From NCBI RefSeq assembly GCF_009600985.1, contig NZ_VDFP01000003.1, positions 62,001 to 126,000 on the forward strand: a stretch of 64,000 bases of DNA, written 5' to 3'. The notes beneath the pieces are model-generated. The model searched no databases. It worked only from the letters and a program-made list of their open reading frames with translations, and was not told the DNA's origin. This document shows, piece after piece, positions 19,026-27,264 of the stretch. How positions within the stretch are numbered: position 1 is the first letter of the stretch; each line of letters starts with the position of its first letter. Origin of the DNA: Companilactobacillus halodurans (GTDB lineage Bacteria > Bacillota > Bacilli > Lactobacillales > Lactobacillaceae). The position numbers and the translations under genes were made by a program.

Positions 19026-19150
19026 AACGAGTTACACAAGGGCAACTCTCTACACCTAAGGCTATTTCCCAAATCCCTCGCAAAGTGCGCGAGCAATTCG
19101 TGAAATTGTCTTAGGCTCCGAGAGCTGACCGCCCTTGTTTCACTCTCTAA
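19026..19150 (-). repeat. Family-1 palindromic repeat, copy B, starting at the lacB stop codon
   Basis: This copy begins with the TAG stop codon of lacB (AGAGAGTGAAACAAGGGC follows) and folds back over about 120 bases with stems ACAAGGGC/GCCCTTGT, CCTAAGG/CTTAGG and CTCGC/GCGAG around an AAAG loop. The core GACAATTTCACGAATTG is identical to copy C at 30.8 kb. Confidence 0.85.
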
Positions 19151-19662
19151 TCGTGATAGAATCCTTCGTTCCATAATTTCATTTCGTGGTCATAGAAGTG
19201 AGGGTTATCGTGTTGTTCTGGATTGTCTTTGCTTTCAACGGCATCGATTTTTTTAACTAGGTCGTCGTCTTCGCCTAAATATTTAGCGGCTAGGAATGTT
19301 TTTACGATTTCTTCTGCTAGGTGTTCACCGACTACGGCACCACCGAAACTGATAACGTTAGCGTTTAGGTGTTCTCTTGCATACTTAGCTGTTGTTGTAT
19401 CAGCAACTAATGCTGCACGTACTCCTTGGTTCTTGTCGGCAGCTGTTGAAACACCAACACCTGTACCACATAGTACAACTCCGAGATCAGCTTTGCCGTC
19501 ACGGATTAAGTTAGCTACTCTCAAACCATAAATAGGGTAGTGAGTTCTTGTTGTGTCATATGTACCAACATCAATTACCTTGTGGCCCATGGCCTTTAAC
19601 ATATTTGAAATTTGAATTTTAACGTCTGTAACAATATGGTCGTTTCCTAATGCAATAATCAT
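19147..19662 (-). CDS. lacB: Galactose-6-phosphate isomerase subunit LacB
   Basis: Together with LacA converts galactose-6-phosphate to tagatose-6-phosphate. It has 171 residues, the LacB/RpiB length. It shows the RpiB-type [10 protein letters not shown] start, [16 protein letters not shown] near residue 65 with the catalytic Cys loop, and the NVISFGG segment. It follows lacA by 17 bp with GGAGGGAATTA as ribosome site. A long palindromic repeat begins at its stop codon. Confidence 0.94.
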   Translation of the reverse strand: MIIALGNDHIVTDVKIQISNMLKAMGHKVIDVGTYDTTRTHYPIYGLRVANLIRDGKADLGVVLCGTGVGVSTAADKNQGVRAALVADTTTAKYAREHLNANVISFGGAVVGEHLAEEIVKTFLAAKYLGEDDDLVKKIDAVESKDNPEQHDNPHFYDHEMKLWNEGFYHD

Positions 19663-19679
19663 AAATTAATTCCCTCCTA

Positions 19680-20114
19680 TTAGTATAATTTTTCAAGCAT
19701 ATCCAAACGAATTTGGTGACGTCCACCGGCGTAGTCAACACCTAAGTACTTGTCAACGATTGATTCGGCACGTTTCTTGCCAACGATTCCTGAACCAATG
19801 GCAATGGCTTTAGCACCGTTATGTTGTGTTGTCATGTGAGCTGAATTTTCTTCAGTAACATTGGCAGTTACCATTCCATGAATCTTGTTACTTGCCATAG
19901 CTGAACCTGTACCGTATTCATCGAACATAATTCCACGATCTGCTTTGCCATCTAGAACAGCGTGTGAAACTTCGACTGATGAATCAACGAAGTCAGCAGC
20001 TGGTTGTTCTGAAAGGTCAACGACTTCATAGCCTTTGCCTTCGTTTTCAAGGTAATCCTTGATGTAATTCTTTAATTCCATTCCTGCTTTATCTGAAGCT
20101 AATGCAATCTTCAT
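19680..20114 (-). CDS. lacA: Galactose-6-phosphate isomerase subunit LacA
   Basis: Partner subunit of LacB, 144 residues. RpiB/LacA fold with ASDKAGMELK at the start, DEYGTGSAMASNK near residue 65, and the AIAIGSGIVGKK segment. It lies 18 bp after lacR and 17 bp before lacB on the same strand, as in other lac tagatose operons. GGAGGGATTATTTT precedes the ATG. Confidence 0.94.
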   Translation of the reverse strand: MKIALASDKAGMELKNYIKDYLENEGKGYEVVDLSEQPAADFVDSSVEVSHAVLDGKADRGIMFDEYGTGSAMASNKIHGMVTANVTEENSAHMTTQHNGAKAIAIGSGIVGKKRAESIVDKYLGVDYAGGRHQIRLDMLEKLY

Positions 20115-20132
20115 AAAATAATCCCTCCATTA

Positions 20133-20894
20133 TTAATTGGTAATAAGTCTTACATACTGTTGATAGTAATCGATAGTTTCTTTGGAAGCACTCTTGTTAG
20201 TAACCAGATAATCTACATCGTCTAGGCTGTAGAAAGTATAGAAGTCATTTCGATTCAACTTGTATTTATCGGCAACGATGTATTTAACCTGAGAATTATT
20301 TAAAGCAACGCTTTGAATTCGACCTTCTTCGGTATTGGCTGTCATAATTTGTGAATTTTGAATACCATTTACACCTACGAATGCTTTATCGAATTTTAAT
20401 CCACCCACAGCATTGCTTGCTAGGGCACCGATTAATGTTCCCGAACGTCCACGGTAGATACCGCCTGCCAAAATTAATTCACAGTTAAGATCTGAATTTT
20501 TAAAGCTTTCAAAGACAGGAATACTAATGGTGACAACTCTTAAAGAATTAATATTTTTAATATTTTGAGCAATCAGTTCCAATGTTGTTCCTGGACCAAT
20601 AAAGATAGTATCGAAATTTTCGATTTCATTTGCTGCTAATTTAGCTAGTTCTTGTTTTTCCTTTATGTGCACTTCACGTTTTTCAACATGGGAGGCTTCC
20701 TCAAGTGGGGAAACGCTGATTTTTTGTGCACCACCATGAATCCTGATTAATTTGCCAGATTCTGACAATTCCTCAAGATCACGTCTGATGGTCATATCGG
20801 AACAATCTAATAAGCTAGTTAGATCATTTACAGTAACGATGTCGTTTTTATCTAATTCGGATAGTATCTTTAGAAAGCGTTCTTTCTTTAACAA
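20133..20894 (-). CDS. lacR: Lactose/tagatose operon repressor LacR (DeoR family)
   Basis: DeoR-family repressor, 253 residues from a TTG start at 20894. That start is preceded by AGAGGTGAT and gives the LKKERFLKIL N-terminus usual for LacR; the open frame reaches 20936 without a ribosome site. The N-terminal HTH shows SDMTIRRDLEEL. The C-terminal sugar-phosphate sensor domain shows GPGTT, GGIYRGRSGTLIG and NGIQ blocks. It is the first gene of lacRABCD and lies divergent from gatABC, so it likely controls both; tagatose-6-phosphate is the known inducer of LacR in relatives. Confidence 0.9.
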   Translation of the reverse strand: MLKKERFLKILSELDKNDIVTVNDLTSLLDCSDMTIRRDLEELSESGKLIRIHGGAQKISVSPLEEASHVEKREVHIKEKQELAKLAANEIENFDTIFIGPGTTLELIAQNIKNINSLRVVTISIPVFESFKNSDLNCELILAGGIYRGRSGTLIGALASNAVGGLKFDKAFVGVNGIQNSQIMTANTEEGRIQSVALNNSQVKYIVADKYKLNRNDFYTFYSLDDVDYLVTNKSASKETIDYYQQYVRLITN

Positions 20895-20910
20895 AAGATC
20901 ACCTCTTTTT

Positions 20911-21150
20911 TGTTTACTATTGTTCGTTACAAACATAATCTAGCATCTAACTTACAAATTGTCAATCGCTTTAACAACGAAATGTTTATTTTGTTTGATG
21001 CTTTTAACTTGCCTGTTTAACAGTCAACATGTTAGTAACGCTACTATATATAGGAAAGGCTATTTAAAACCTTATATTTTTATATTTAGTATTGACTTAT
21101 TTTATGAGAGCGTTTACCATTGTTCTTGTAAACAAAAACAAACAAACAGG
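20911..21150. promoter_or_regulatory. Divergent lacR/gatA control region with candidate LacR operators and cre
   Basis: TGTTT...AAACA half-sites occur before lacR (about 20911-20935) and before gatA (TGTTCTTGTAAACA near 21121), fitting DeoR-type operators. TGAGAGCGTTTACC (21105-21118) matches cre at 12 of 14 positions and overlaps a weak -10 (TACCAT, 21115-21120) that lies 17 bp after TTGACT (21092-21097). The operator assignments are inferred. Confidence 0.55.
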
Positions 21151-21165
21151 TAGGTGATGGTGTTA

Positions 21166-21678
21166 ATGGGAAATTTGGCTACTGATCAACTATTTAGCGA
21201 AAATGAAGTTTATATTTCAAAAGCTTCGACAAGAGAGGATGTCTTTCGCGAAATAGCAGCTTCACTTTTGAAAAAGGATCTTGTAACTAAAGACTTCATT
21301 AACAATTTATTGGAACGAGAACAAAACTATCCTACTGGAATAGATATGTCAGTTGTATCGCCAAAGATACCGAATATTGCCATTCCACATACGGAGAGCG
21401 AATTCGTTAAAGTTCGTATGATTGTTCCTATTAAATTGGAAAACGAAATTCCTTTTCACAATATGATTGATCCATCAAAGGAATTTAACGTGAAGTTTTT
21501 ATTCATGATTCTGAACAATGATCCTGAGGGCCAATCAAACATTTTGGCACAGATCATGGACTTCATGGCTCGTACTTCTGAAAACGAGCTTGTACCATTC
21601 TTTAAGAGCGACGATCCAAAAGAGATTTATTCTTTCTTGAATCGCAAATTTATTAAATATGCTAAAAGCAATGAATAA
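21166..21678 (+). CDS. gatA: PTS EIIA, galactitol/fructose type
   Basis: Phosphocarrier of 170 residues, EIIA of the fructose/mannitol superfamily, galactitol branch. The phosphorylated His lies in the IAIPHTE motif near residue 70. An upstream GTG (21154) exists, but AGGTGAT is correctly spaced only for the ATG at 21166. It is followed by IIB and IIC genes, completing a gat PTS, and lies divergent from lacRABCD. In streptococci and lactobacilli such systems import galactose for the tagatose pathway, which is what the context suggests here. Confidence 0.85.
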   Translation: MGNLATDQLFSENEVYISKASTREDVFREIAASLLKKDLVTKDFINNLLEREQNYPTGIDMSVVSPKIPNIAIPHTESEFVKVRMIVPIKLENEIPFHNMIDPSKEFNVKFLFMILNNDPEGQSNILAQIMDFMARTSENELVPFFKSDDPKEIYSFLNRKFIKYAKSNE

Positions 21679-21692
21679 GGAGAGTGTTGATT

Positions 21693-21998
21693 ATGTTTAA
21701 AATTTTAGCTGCTTGTGGTGCCGGAGTTAATTCAAGTCACCAAATCAAGGATGCTTTGGAAACAGAAATGAGCAATCGTGGTTACGATGTACAATGTGAT
21801 GCCGTTATGATCAAAGATATTACCGAGGATATGTTGGATGATTATGATCTATTCACACCAATCGCTGCCACTGATTTAGGATTCACACCTAAGATTCCAG
21901 TTATTGATGCTGGTCCTATCCTATATAGAATGCCTGCTATGGCAAAGCCTGTTTATGACCAAGTAGAACAAGCTATTAAGGACAGTGGCAAAGCATAG
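21693..21998 (+). CDS. gatB: PTS EIIB, galactitol type
   Basis: A 101-residue IIB protein with the phosphocysteine loop AACGAGVNSSH at the N-terminus (Cys near residue 8). The start at the ATG 21693 is favoured by AAGGAGAG eight bases upstream; a GTG at 21684 overlaps that site. It passes phosphate from GatA to the sugar during transport by GatC. It lies 14 bp after gatA. Confidence 0.87.
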   Translation: MFKILAACGAGVNSSHQIKDALETEMSNRGYDVQCDAVMIKDITEDMLDDYDLFTPIAATDLGFTPKIPVIDAGPILYRMPAMAKPVYDQVEQAIKDSGKA

Positions 21999-22030
21999 TT
22001 TCATAAGACACATCTAGGGGGAAACGGAAT

Positions 22031-23449
22031 ATGTCAGGAATAATTGATTTCGCCAATGCGATATTCAAACCTTTAATTGACCTTGGTGCCGCACCAATGA
22101 TGTTAATCGTTTTGACAATTATCGCTTTGATTTTTAGAGTTAAGTTCTCCAAGGCTTTGGAAGGTGGTATTAAATTAGCCATCGCTCTTACAGCCATCAG
22201 TGCCGTTATTGGATTGTTGACAACAGCATTCCAAGACGCATTGAACGCCTTCGTTAAGTCAACTGGTATTCAACTATCAGTTACTGACTTAGGTTGGGCC
22301 CCACTTGCTACTATTACTTGGGGTTCTCCATATACATTGTTCTTCTTACTTGTATTAGTTATCGTTAATATCGTCATGATTCTTTGGAATAAAACCAATA
22401 CGCTTGATGTTGATATTTTCGATGTTTGGCACTTAGCTTTCGTTGGACTACTTTGCATGTTCTTCGGTGCTAACTTGCTAATTACTACATGTCTTGTTAT
22501 TTTCATTGGTGTCTTGAAGATTATCAACTCAGATTTAATGAAACCTACTTTTAATGATCTACTTCATGCACCTGCTTCTAATCCAATGACAACAACACAC
22601 ATGAACTACATGATGAACCCAATTATCATGGTCTTTGATAAGATTTTTGATGTTATCTTCCCATGGTTAGATAAATTCGACTTTGATGCTGCCGCATTGA
22701 ACAAGAAGATTGGATTCTGGGGAAGCAAATTTGCCATTGGTATCTATTTAGGTATCTTTATCGGTTTACTTTCACACCAAGGTGTTAAGGAAATCTTTAC
22801 ACTTTCATTTACAGCTGCATTCTGTTTGGAACTATTCTCTTTGATCGGTTCTTGGTTCATTGCCGCTGTTGAACCATTATCACAAGGTATTACAGACTTT
22901 GCTAACAAGAAGTTAAAGGGTCGTACAATGAATGTCGGACTTGACTGGCCATTTATCGCCGGACGTGCTGAAATGTGGGCTGCCGCTAACGTTCTAGCAC
23001 CTATCATGCTTCTTGAAGCACTTGTATTGCCTGGTAACAAGATCTTGCCTTTAGGTGGTATTATCGCCATGGGTGTTACACCAGCATTGCTAGTTGTTAC
23101 ACGTGGTAAGATTATTCGTATGATCGTTATCGGTGCCATTGAACTACCTATCTTCCTATGGGCCGGTACATTGTCAGCTCCTATGGTTACTGAAACAGCT
23201 AAGAAGCTTGGTGCATTCCCTAAGGGATTGTCATCAGGTACAATGATTTCCCACTCAACAATGGAAGGTCCTATCGAAAAATTCTTGGCTTACTTAGTAG
23301 GTAACGCTTCAACTGGTGAAATTAAGTTTGTTATCTATGCTGCACTTGCATTAGTTGCATACCTATTGATTTTCATCTGGTACGCAAAGCAAATGAAGAA
23401 GAGAAACAAAATTTATGCTGATGAAGCCGCTGCAAAAGCTGCCAAATAG
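22031..23449 (+). CDS. gatC: PTS EIIC, galactitol type permease
   Basis: Integral membrane sugar permease of 472 residues with about ten to twelve hydrophobic segments, matching the Gat family of IIC proteins. Recognisable stretches include the N-terminal FKPLIDLGAAPMM segment and the central GLDWPFIAGRAEMWAAANV block. It takes up galactitol or, in many lactic acid bacteria, galactose, as the 6-phosphate. It ends in an Ala/Lys-rich cytoplasmic tail. AGGGGGAAA precedes the ATG. It is the last gene before the terminator 23472-23505. Confidence 0.9.
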   Translation: MSGIIDFANAIFKPLIDLGAAPMMLIVLTIIALIFRVKFSKALEGGIKLAIALTAISAVIGLLTTAFQDALNAFVKSTGIQLSVTDLGWAPLATITWGSPYTLFFLLVLVIVNIVMILWNKTNTLDVDIFDVWHLAFVGLLCMFFGANLLITTCLVIFIGVLKIINSDLMKPTFNDLLHAPASNPMTTTHMNYMMNPIIMVFDKIFDVIFPWLDKFDFDAAALNKKIGFWGSKFAIGIYLGIFIGLLSHQGVKEIFTLSFTAAFCLELFSLIGSWFIAAVEPLSQGITDFANKKLKGRTMNVGLDWPFIAGRAEMWAAANVLAPIMLLEALVLPGNKILPLGGIIAMGVTPALLVVTRGKIIRMIVIGAIELPIFLWAGTLSAPMVTETAKKLGAFPKGLSSGTMISHSTMEGPIEKFLAYLVGNASTGEIKFVIYAALALVAYLLIFIWYAKQMKKRNKIYADEAAAKAAK

Positions 23450-23471
23450 TTTATTAAGAAATAATAATTAA

Positions 23472-23505
23472 GACTCTCAGGATTAATTATTGAGAGCCTT
23501 TTTTA
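23472..23505 (+). terminator. Terminator after gatC
   Basis: GACTCTCA and TGAGAGCC form the stem, followed by T residues. Confidence 0.78.
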
Positions 23506-23517
23506 TACGTATTTTAA

Positions 23518-23576
23518 TGAAAGCGTTGACAGCAAAGGGCTAAGGTGATTTACTATGAGTGTGGTTGTTATAACAA
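23518..23576 (+). promoter_or_regulatory. GntR-gene promoter: cre on the -35 box plus a palindromic operator
   Basis: TGAAAGCGTTGACA (23518-23531) matches cre at 13 of 14 positions and includes the perfect -35 box TTGACA (23526-23531). A -10-like TTTACT/TACTAT follows at 23549-23556. A perfect 12-base palindrome TTGTTATAACAA (23565-23576) lies just before the gene and is a likely GntR/HutC operator. Confidence 0.7.
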
Positions 23577-23599
23577 TATAACAAGTTGAGGAAATCCGG

Positions 23600-24307
23600 A
23601 TGAACAGTATAATGCCACTATATCAAAGCATGTTGAATGATCTTATTAAACAAATTGAATCAGGAAAATTGCCTAAAGAAAGTAAGCTTCCTTCTGAACA
23701 AGAATTAGGGGCAATTTACAACGTTTCAAGAATCACCGTGAGAAGGGCCTTAGCTGAATTAGAGAGTCGAAATTATATCTATAAGAAGCAAGGTCAGGGA
23801 TCATTTGTTTCATCTAGTGAATCAGAAGGTAGTACAGTCCAATTTTTGAATGTTAAGAAAAAAATTGAACAAATGGGTTCAATTCCAAAATTTGAACTAA
23901 GAAAATTTGAATTAAACATCGATGGTTCAGAAAAGAAAATCCGCAAAGAGTTGAATTTAAAGCCTGATGATTATTTTTACGTTATATATCTTATGTACTA
24001 TGCAGATGATGAACCAGTATTTTTAGATAAAATATATCTGCCATTTTCAGCTTTCCCCATGATACACAAAAGTGAAATTGAGAATAATAATAACCTGATT
24101 CCTTTTCTAGTGAAAAAATATCAAAAACGACCTGAATTTGTATCTAAGACTGAGCCAGGAATGATTTTGAAAACTAATCGCAAAATTTTTGATTTAAGCG
24201 TTGGCGATCCCTTAGTCAGTATCAAAAGACGTGGCGTTTTTGATGAGAAATTTGTTTATTATAGTCAGTCCACTGTTGTTAGAGATTTAATTATGTTCAT
24301 AGTTTAG
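23600..24307 (+). CDS. GntR/HutC-family regulator with UTRA domain
   Basis: A 235-residue repressor. The N-terminal GntR winged helix (about 1-70) shows LPSEQELGAIYNVSRITVRRAL, and a C-terminal UTRA ligand-binding domain spans about 90-230. It heads an operon with four mannose-family PTS genes, so the ligand is probably the phosphorylated sugar carried by that PTS. The upstream palindrome suggests autoregulation. Members of this type regulate amino-sugar use (AgaR, NagR), fitting the AgaV-like IIB next door. Confidence 0.87.
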   Translation: MNSIMPLYQSMLNDLIKQIESGKLPKESKLPSEQELGAIYNVSRITVRRALAELESRNYIYKKQGQGSFVSSSESEGSTVQFLNVKKKIEQMGSIPKFELRKFELNIDGSEKKIRKELNLKPDDYFYVIYLMYYADDEPVFLDKIYLPFSAFPMIHKSEIENNNNLIPFLVKKYQKRPEFVSKTEPGMILKTNRKIFDLSVGDPLVSIKRRGVFDEKFVYYSQSTVVRDLIMFIV

Positions 24308-24328
24308 TTTAGAAAGAGGTAATAGAAA

Positions 24329-24811
24329 ATGAGTGAACCAAATATTGTACTAACGAGAATTGATAACAGACTAGTTCATGGACAAGTTGGTGTTGTATGG
24401 ACTTCTTCAATTGGAGCAAATCTTTTATTAGTTGCTAATGATGATACTGCAAATGATCCTCTTCAACAGGAATTGATGGAGGCAACCGCTGAAAGTTCTG
24501 GCGTTGGAATTCGTTTTTGGACAATTGAAAAAACAATAAACAATATTCACCGAGCAAGTGCCCGTCAAAAGATTTTTATTATCGTGCGCACACCAGAAGA
24601 TGCTCGAAAGTTAATTGAAGGTGGCGTTCCCATAGATAATCTAAATATCGGTAATATGCATTTTTCAGAAGGAAAAAGACAAATTACGAAGCAAGCTTAT
24701 ATGGACGATAAAGATATTAGCGATTTGAAAGTATGTGCTGCTAAAGGTGCTTCCGTTTATGTACAAGAAGTTCCAGAAGATAAAAAACAACCGTTGGAAG
24801 AAGTGATTTAA
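24329..24811 (+). CDS. PTS EIIB, mannose/fructose/sorbose family (AgaV/AgaB-like)
   Basis: A 160-residue IIB protein. The phosphorylated His lies in the RIDNRLVHGQVGV motif near residue 18, a signature of the mannose-family IIB. The IGNMHFSEGKRQI block resembles N-acetylgalactosamine-type members. AGAAAGAGG precedes the ATG. It is immediately followed by the IIC gene, whose ATG directly follows the TAA. The substrate remains an inference: GalNAc, galactosamine or mannose are possible. Confidence 0.87.
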   Translation: MSEPNIVLTRIDNRLVHGQVGVVWTSSIGANLLLVANDDTANDPLQQELMEATAESSGVGIRFWTIEKTINNIHRASARQKIFIIVRTPEDARKLIEGGVPIDNLNIGNMHFSEGKRQITKQAYMDDKDISDLKVCAAKGASVYVQEVPEDKKQPLEEVI

Positions 24812-25621
24812 ATGCAAGTTACTTTAATGCAAGGTATTATAATCGGAATCTTTGCTATTATTTCTGGGATTGATTTCTGGTGGGAAGGTTTTTACATTTT
24901 TAGACCAATGATTGTTTGTACAGTCACAGGGATGATTCTAGGAAATATTACTTTAGGAATCGTTGCTGCTGGTCTAACAGAACTAGCTTTCGCTGGATTA
25001 ACTCCAGTTGGAGGAACACAGCCGCCTAATCCTATCATGGCTGGAATTATGACAGTCGTACTTGCTTATACGACAGGCAAATCTCCAGCTACAGCTATTG
25101 GTTTAGCTTTACCATTTAGTATTTTGATGCAATATATTATTTTATTCTATTACTCAGCATTTTCCGTTTTAACAAAGAAACTCGATACTTATGCAGCACA
25201 AGGCGATACTAAGAAATTTACACGTTTAGCATTGCTGCCAACGTGGATTGTTGGATTATCATACGGTATTATCGCATTCCTTTGTGTTTATGGTGCTCAA
25301 GCTCCAATGAAAGACTTAGTAAATTCGATGCCAACTTGGTTGAGTCACGGATTTGAAATTGCCGGTAGTATTTTACCTGCTGTTGGTTTTGGTTTACTTC
25401 TTAAGAGTATGTTGAAAGCTAGATATGTACCTTATCTTTTGATTGGATTTACTGCAGCATGCTTTATCAAATTTGGAAATTTGATGCCAGTTGCCGTTAT
25501 CGGTGTTGCCCTTGCTTTGATTGAATATGCAAGAAGTAAGAAAGATGCCGAAAATGATAAGAAATTAAAGGCAATTATGGAAAATTCAAACAACAATGGA
25601 GATGACGATGATGGAATCTAA
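24812..25621 (+). CDS. PTS EIIC, mannose family
   Basis: Membrane channel subunit of 269 residues with seven or so hydrophobic helices and the family block ELAFAGLTPVGGTQPPNP near residue 65. It works with the IID protein encoded next. It starts with no gap after the IIB gene, and its acidic C-terminal codons (NNNGDDDDG) overlap the start of the IID gene. The GalNAc-type (AgaW) assignment is tentative. Confidence 0.88.
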   Translation: MQVTLMQGIIIGIFAIISGIDFWWEGFYIFRPMIVCTVTGMILGNITLGIVAAGLTELAFAGLTPVGGTQPPNPIMAGIMTVVLAYTTGKSPATAIGLALPFSILMQYIILFYYSAFSVLTKKLDTYAAQGDTKKFTRLALLPTWIVGLSYGIIAFLCVYGAQAPMKDLVNSMPTWLSHGFEIAGSILPAVGFGLLLKSMLKARYVPYLLIGFTAACFIKFGNLMPVAVIGVALALIEYARSKKDAENDKKLKAIMENSNNNGDDDDGI

Positions 25622-26429
25622 AAAAGTTGAAACTCCAAAAAGAGGAAAATTAACTAAACATGATGTAAAAATGCTTGGTATCAGATCTTTGTTTAATCAA
25701 TCAGCAATGAACTATGAAAGAATGCAAGCTGATGGTTGGACTTTAGCGATGATTCCAGCATTAAAGAAGATTTATAAAGATGATAAAGAAGGTTTAGCTA
25801 AATCTTTAAAATCAAATCTTCAATTTATTAATACTAATAATTATGCCGCTCCTTTGTTGATGGGACTTGAAGCTTCACTTGAAGAAAATGGTGAAAAACG
25901 TTCAACGATTGATGGCTTAAGAATTGCGTTATTCGGTCCTCTAGCAGGTATTGGTGATGCCATTACATGGTTTACAATTTTACCAATTGTTGCTGGTATT
26001 ACAGCATCGTTTGCAAAACAAGGCAGTATTTTAGGACCACTGATTTTCTTCCTCGTATACTTAGCAATGTTCTTTGCTCGTATTCCAATTGCTCAATTAG
26101 GTTATACAACTGGTACTAAAGCAATTTCTAAGATTAGAGAAAATTCAGCCATTGTTTCACATGCGGCCAGTGTCCTAGGATGTACGGTTATTGGTGGATT
26201 GATTGCTACATATGTTCAGATTACAGTTAAGACAAAAATTCCTGTTTCAGCTGGACACACGATTTCAATTCAAACCCAATTCTTTGATCGAATTTTCCCT
26301 AATATTTTGCCACTAGGTTATACATTCTTACTTTATTGGTTATTGAAAAAGAAGAATGTTTCACCAGTTATCCTTATTTTGGCAACATTCATTTTTGCTA
26401 TCCTATTCTCATGGATGGGGGTCCTATAA
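25608..26429 (+). CDS. PTS EIID, mannose family
   Basis: Second membrane subunit, about 273 residues. The family features are the N-terminal FNQSAMNYERMQADGWTLAMIP block, the GPLAGIGDAITWFT block near residue 115, and several C-terminal hydrophobic helices. Start choice: several in-frame ATGs overlap the IIC end (25596, 25602, 25608, 25611); GGAG at 25598-25601 fits 25608 best. Its TAA overlaps the ATG of the IIA gene (ATAATG). Confidence 0.87.
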   Translation: MMESKKVETPKRGKLTKHDVKMLGIRSLFNQSAMNYERMQADGWTLAMIPALKKIYKDDKEGLAKSLKSNLQFINTNNYAAPLLMGLEASLEENGEKRSTIDGLRIALFGPLAGIGDAITWFTILPIVAGITASFAKQGSILGPLIFFLVYLAMFFARIPIAQLGYTTGTKAISKIRENSAIVSHAASVLGCTVIGGLIATYVQITVKTKIPVSAGHTISIQTQFFDRIFPNILPLGYTFLLYWLLKKKNVSPVILILATFIFAILFSWMGVL

Positions 26430-26851
26430 TGAAATTAGTCGTAACAGGTCACGGCAACTATGCTAGTGGAATCGAATCTACTATCAAATTGCTTGCTGGT
26501 GGTTTAAAAAATGTTAGCTTTATCGATTTCACTAGTGATATGGATGAAGATGGACTTTATAAAAAATTTAGCCAAGAAATAAAAGATGACGATGCGGTAG
26601 TTTTCATTTGTGATTTACTTGGCGGAACGCCGTTTAAAGATGCAGTGAAATTAAGCGTCGCTAGCGATAAAGATATTAGCGTTACTTGTGGCTGCAATGT
26701 CGGTTCTATTATGGAAGTTGGTTTGCAACTTTCAAATTATAAAGATTCTTCAAAAAAATTAGCTGATGAAATTGTTTCAATCAGTAAAAATGGAACAAAG
26801 GTTTTTGAACATAAGAAAGTTGAACAGGAACCTGATTCAGATGGGATTTAA
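26429..26851 (+). CDS. PTS EIIA, mannose family (AgaF-like)
   Basis: A 140-residue cytoplasmic phosphocarrier. The phosphorylated His is in TGHGNYASG (His 8), and FICDLLGGTPFKDA is the second family block. The open frame extends upstream to 26336, but the ATG at 26429, overlapping the IID stop and preceded by GGGGG, gives the proper family N-terminus. It is the last gene of the operon; a terminator follows at 26873-26911. No deacetylase or aldolase gene accompanies it here. Confidence 0.9.
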   Translation: MKLVVTGHGNYASGIESTIKLLAGGLKNVSFIDFTSDMDEDGLYKKFSQEIKDDDAVVFICDLLGGTPFKDAVKLSVASDKDISVTCGCNVGSIMEVGLQLSNYKDSSKKLADEIVSISKNGTKVFEHKKVEQEPDSDGI

Positions 26852-26872
26852 TTAAATAGTTTTATTATCTTA

Positions 26873-26911
26873 AAAAGAGGTTGTTGAATAAAGTTCAGCA
26901 ACCTCTTTTTT
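26873..26911 (+). terminator. Terminator after the mannose-family PTS operon
   Basis: AAAGAGGTTGTTGA pairs with TCAGCAACCTCTTT and is followed by T. Confidence 0.85.
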
Positions 26912-27264
26912 GCAACAAATTTTTTCAAAAAAAGGCTAGTGAATTGTCACAACTAAATTCGATAGTGAAATAATCCACAAGCCGTGTTAAAGTTAACTTA
27001 AAATTCGTTTCACCTAAGAATATTTCTTTATCTGTAAATAAGTATATTAGTATCATGATATGGATGTCTAACAGTACAATTCTGGAGAGCAATTTCTTAG
27101 CCCCCTATTTTTTTGTGGTGTAATTTATGTTTTAATATTAGAGGCGATATTTTAACCATACTTAAGAAATATATTTGGATATAGTAAACTTTAATTAAAA
27201 AAGTTGGCCCAAGCAACGGTTATCTAAGATAGCTATTGTATAATAAATTCGAGGAGATGAGGGC
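26912..27264. other. Intergenic region upstream of the DUF2252 gene
   Basis: About 350 AT-rich bases without a credible gene. A TATAAT box (27239-27244) lies shortly before the DUF2252 start, but its -35 is weak. I see no repeat or structured leader that I can defend. Confidence 0.5.
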
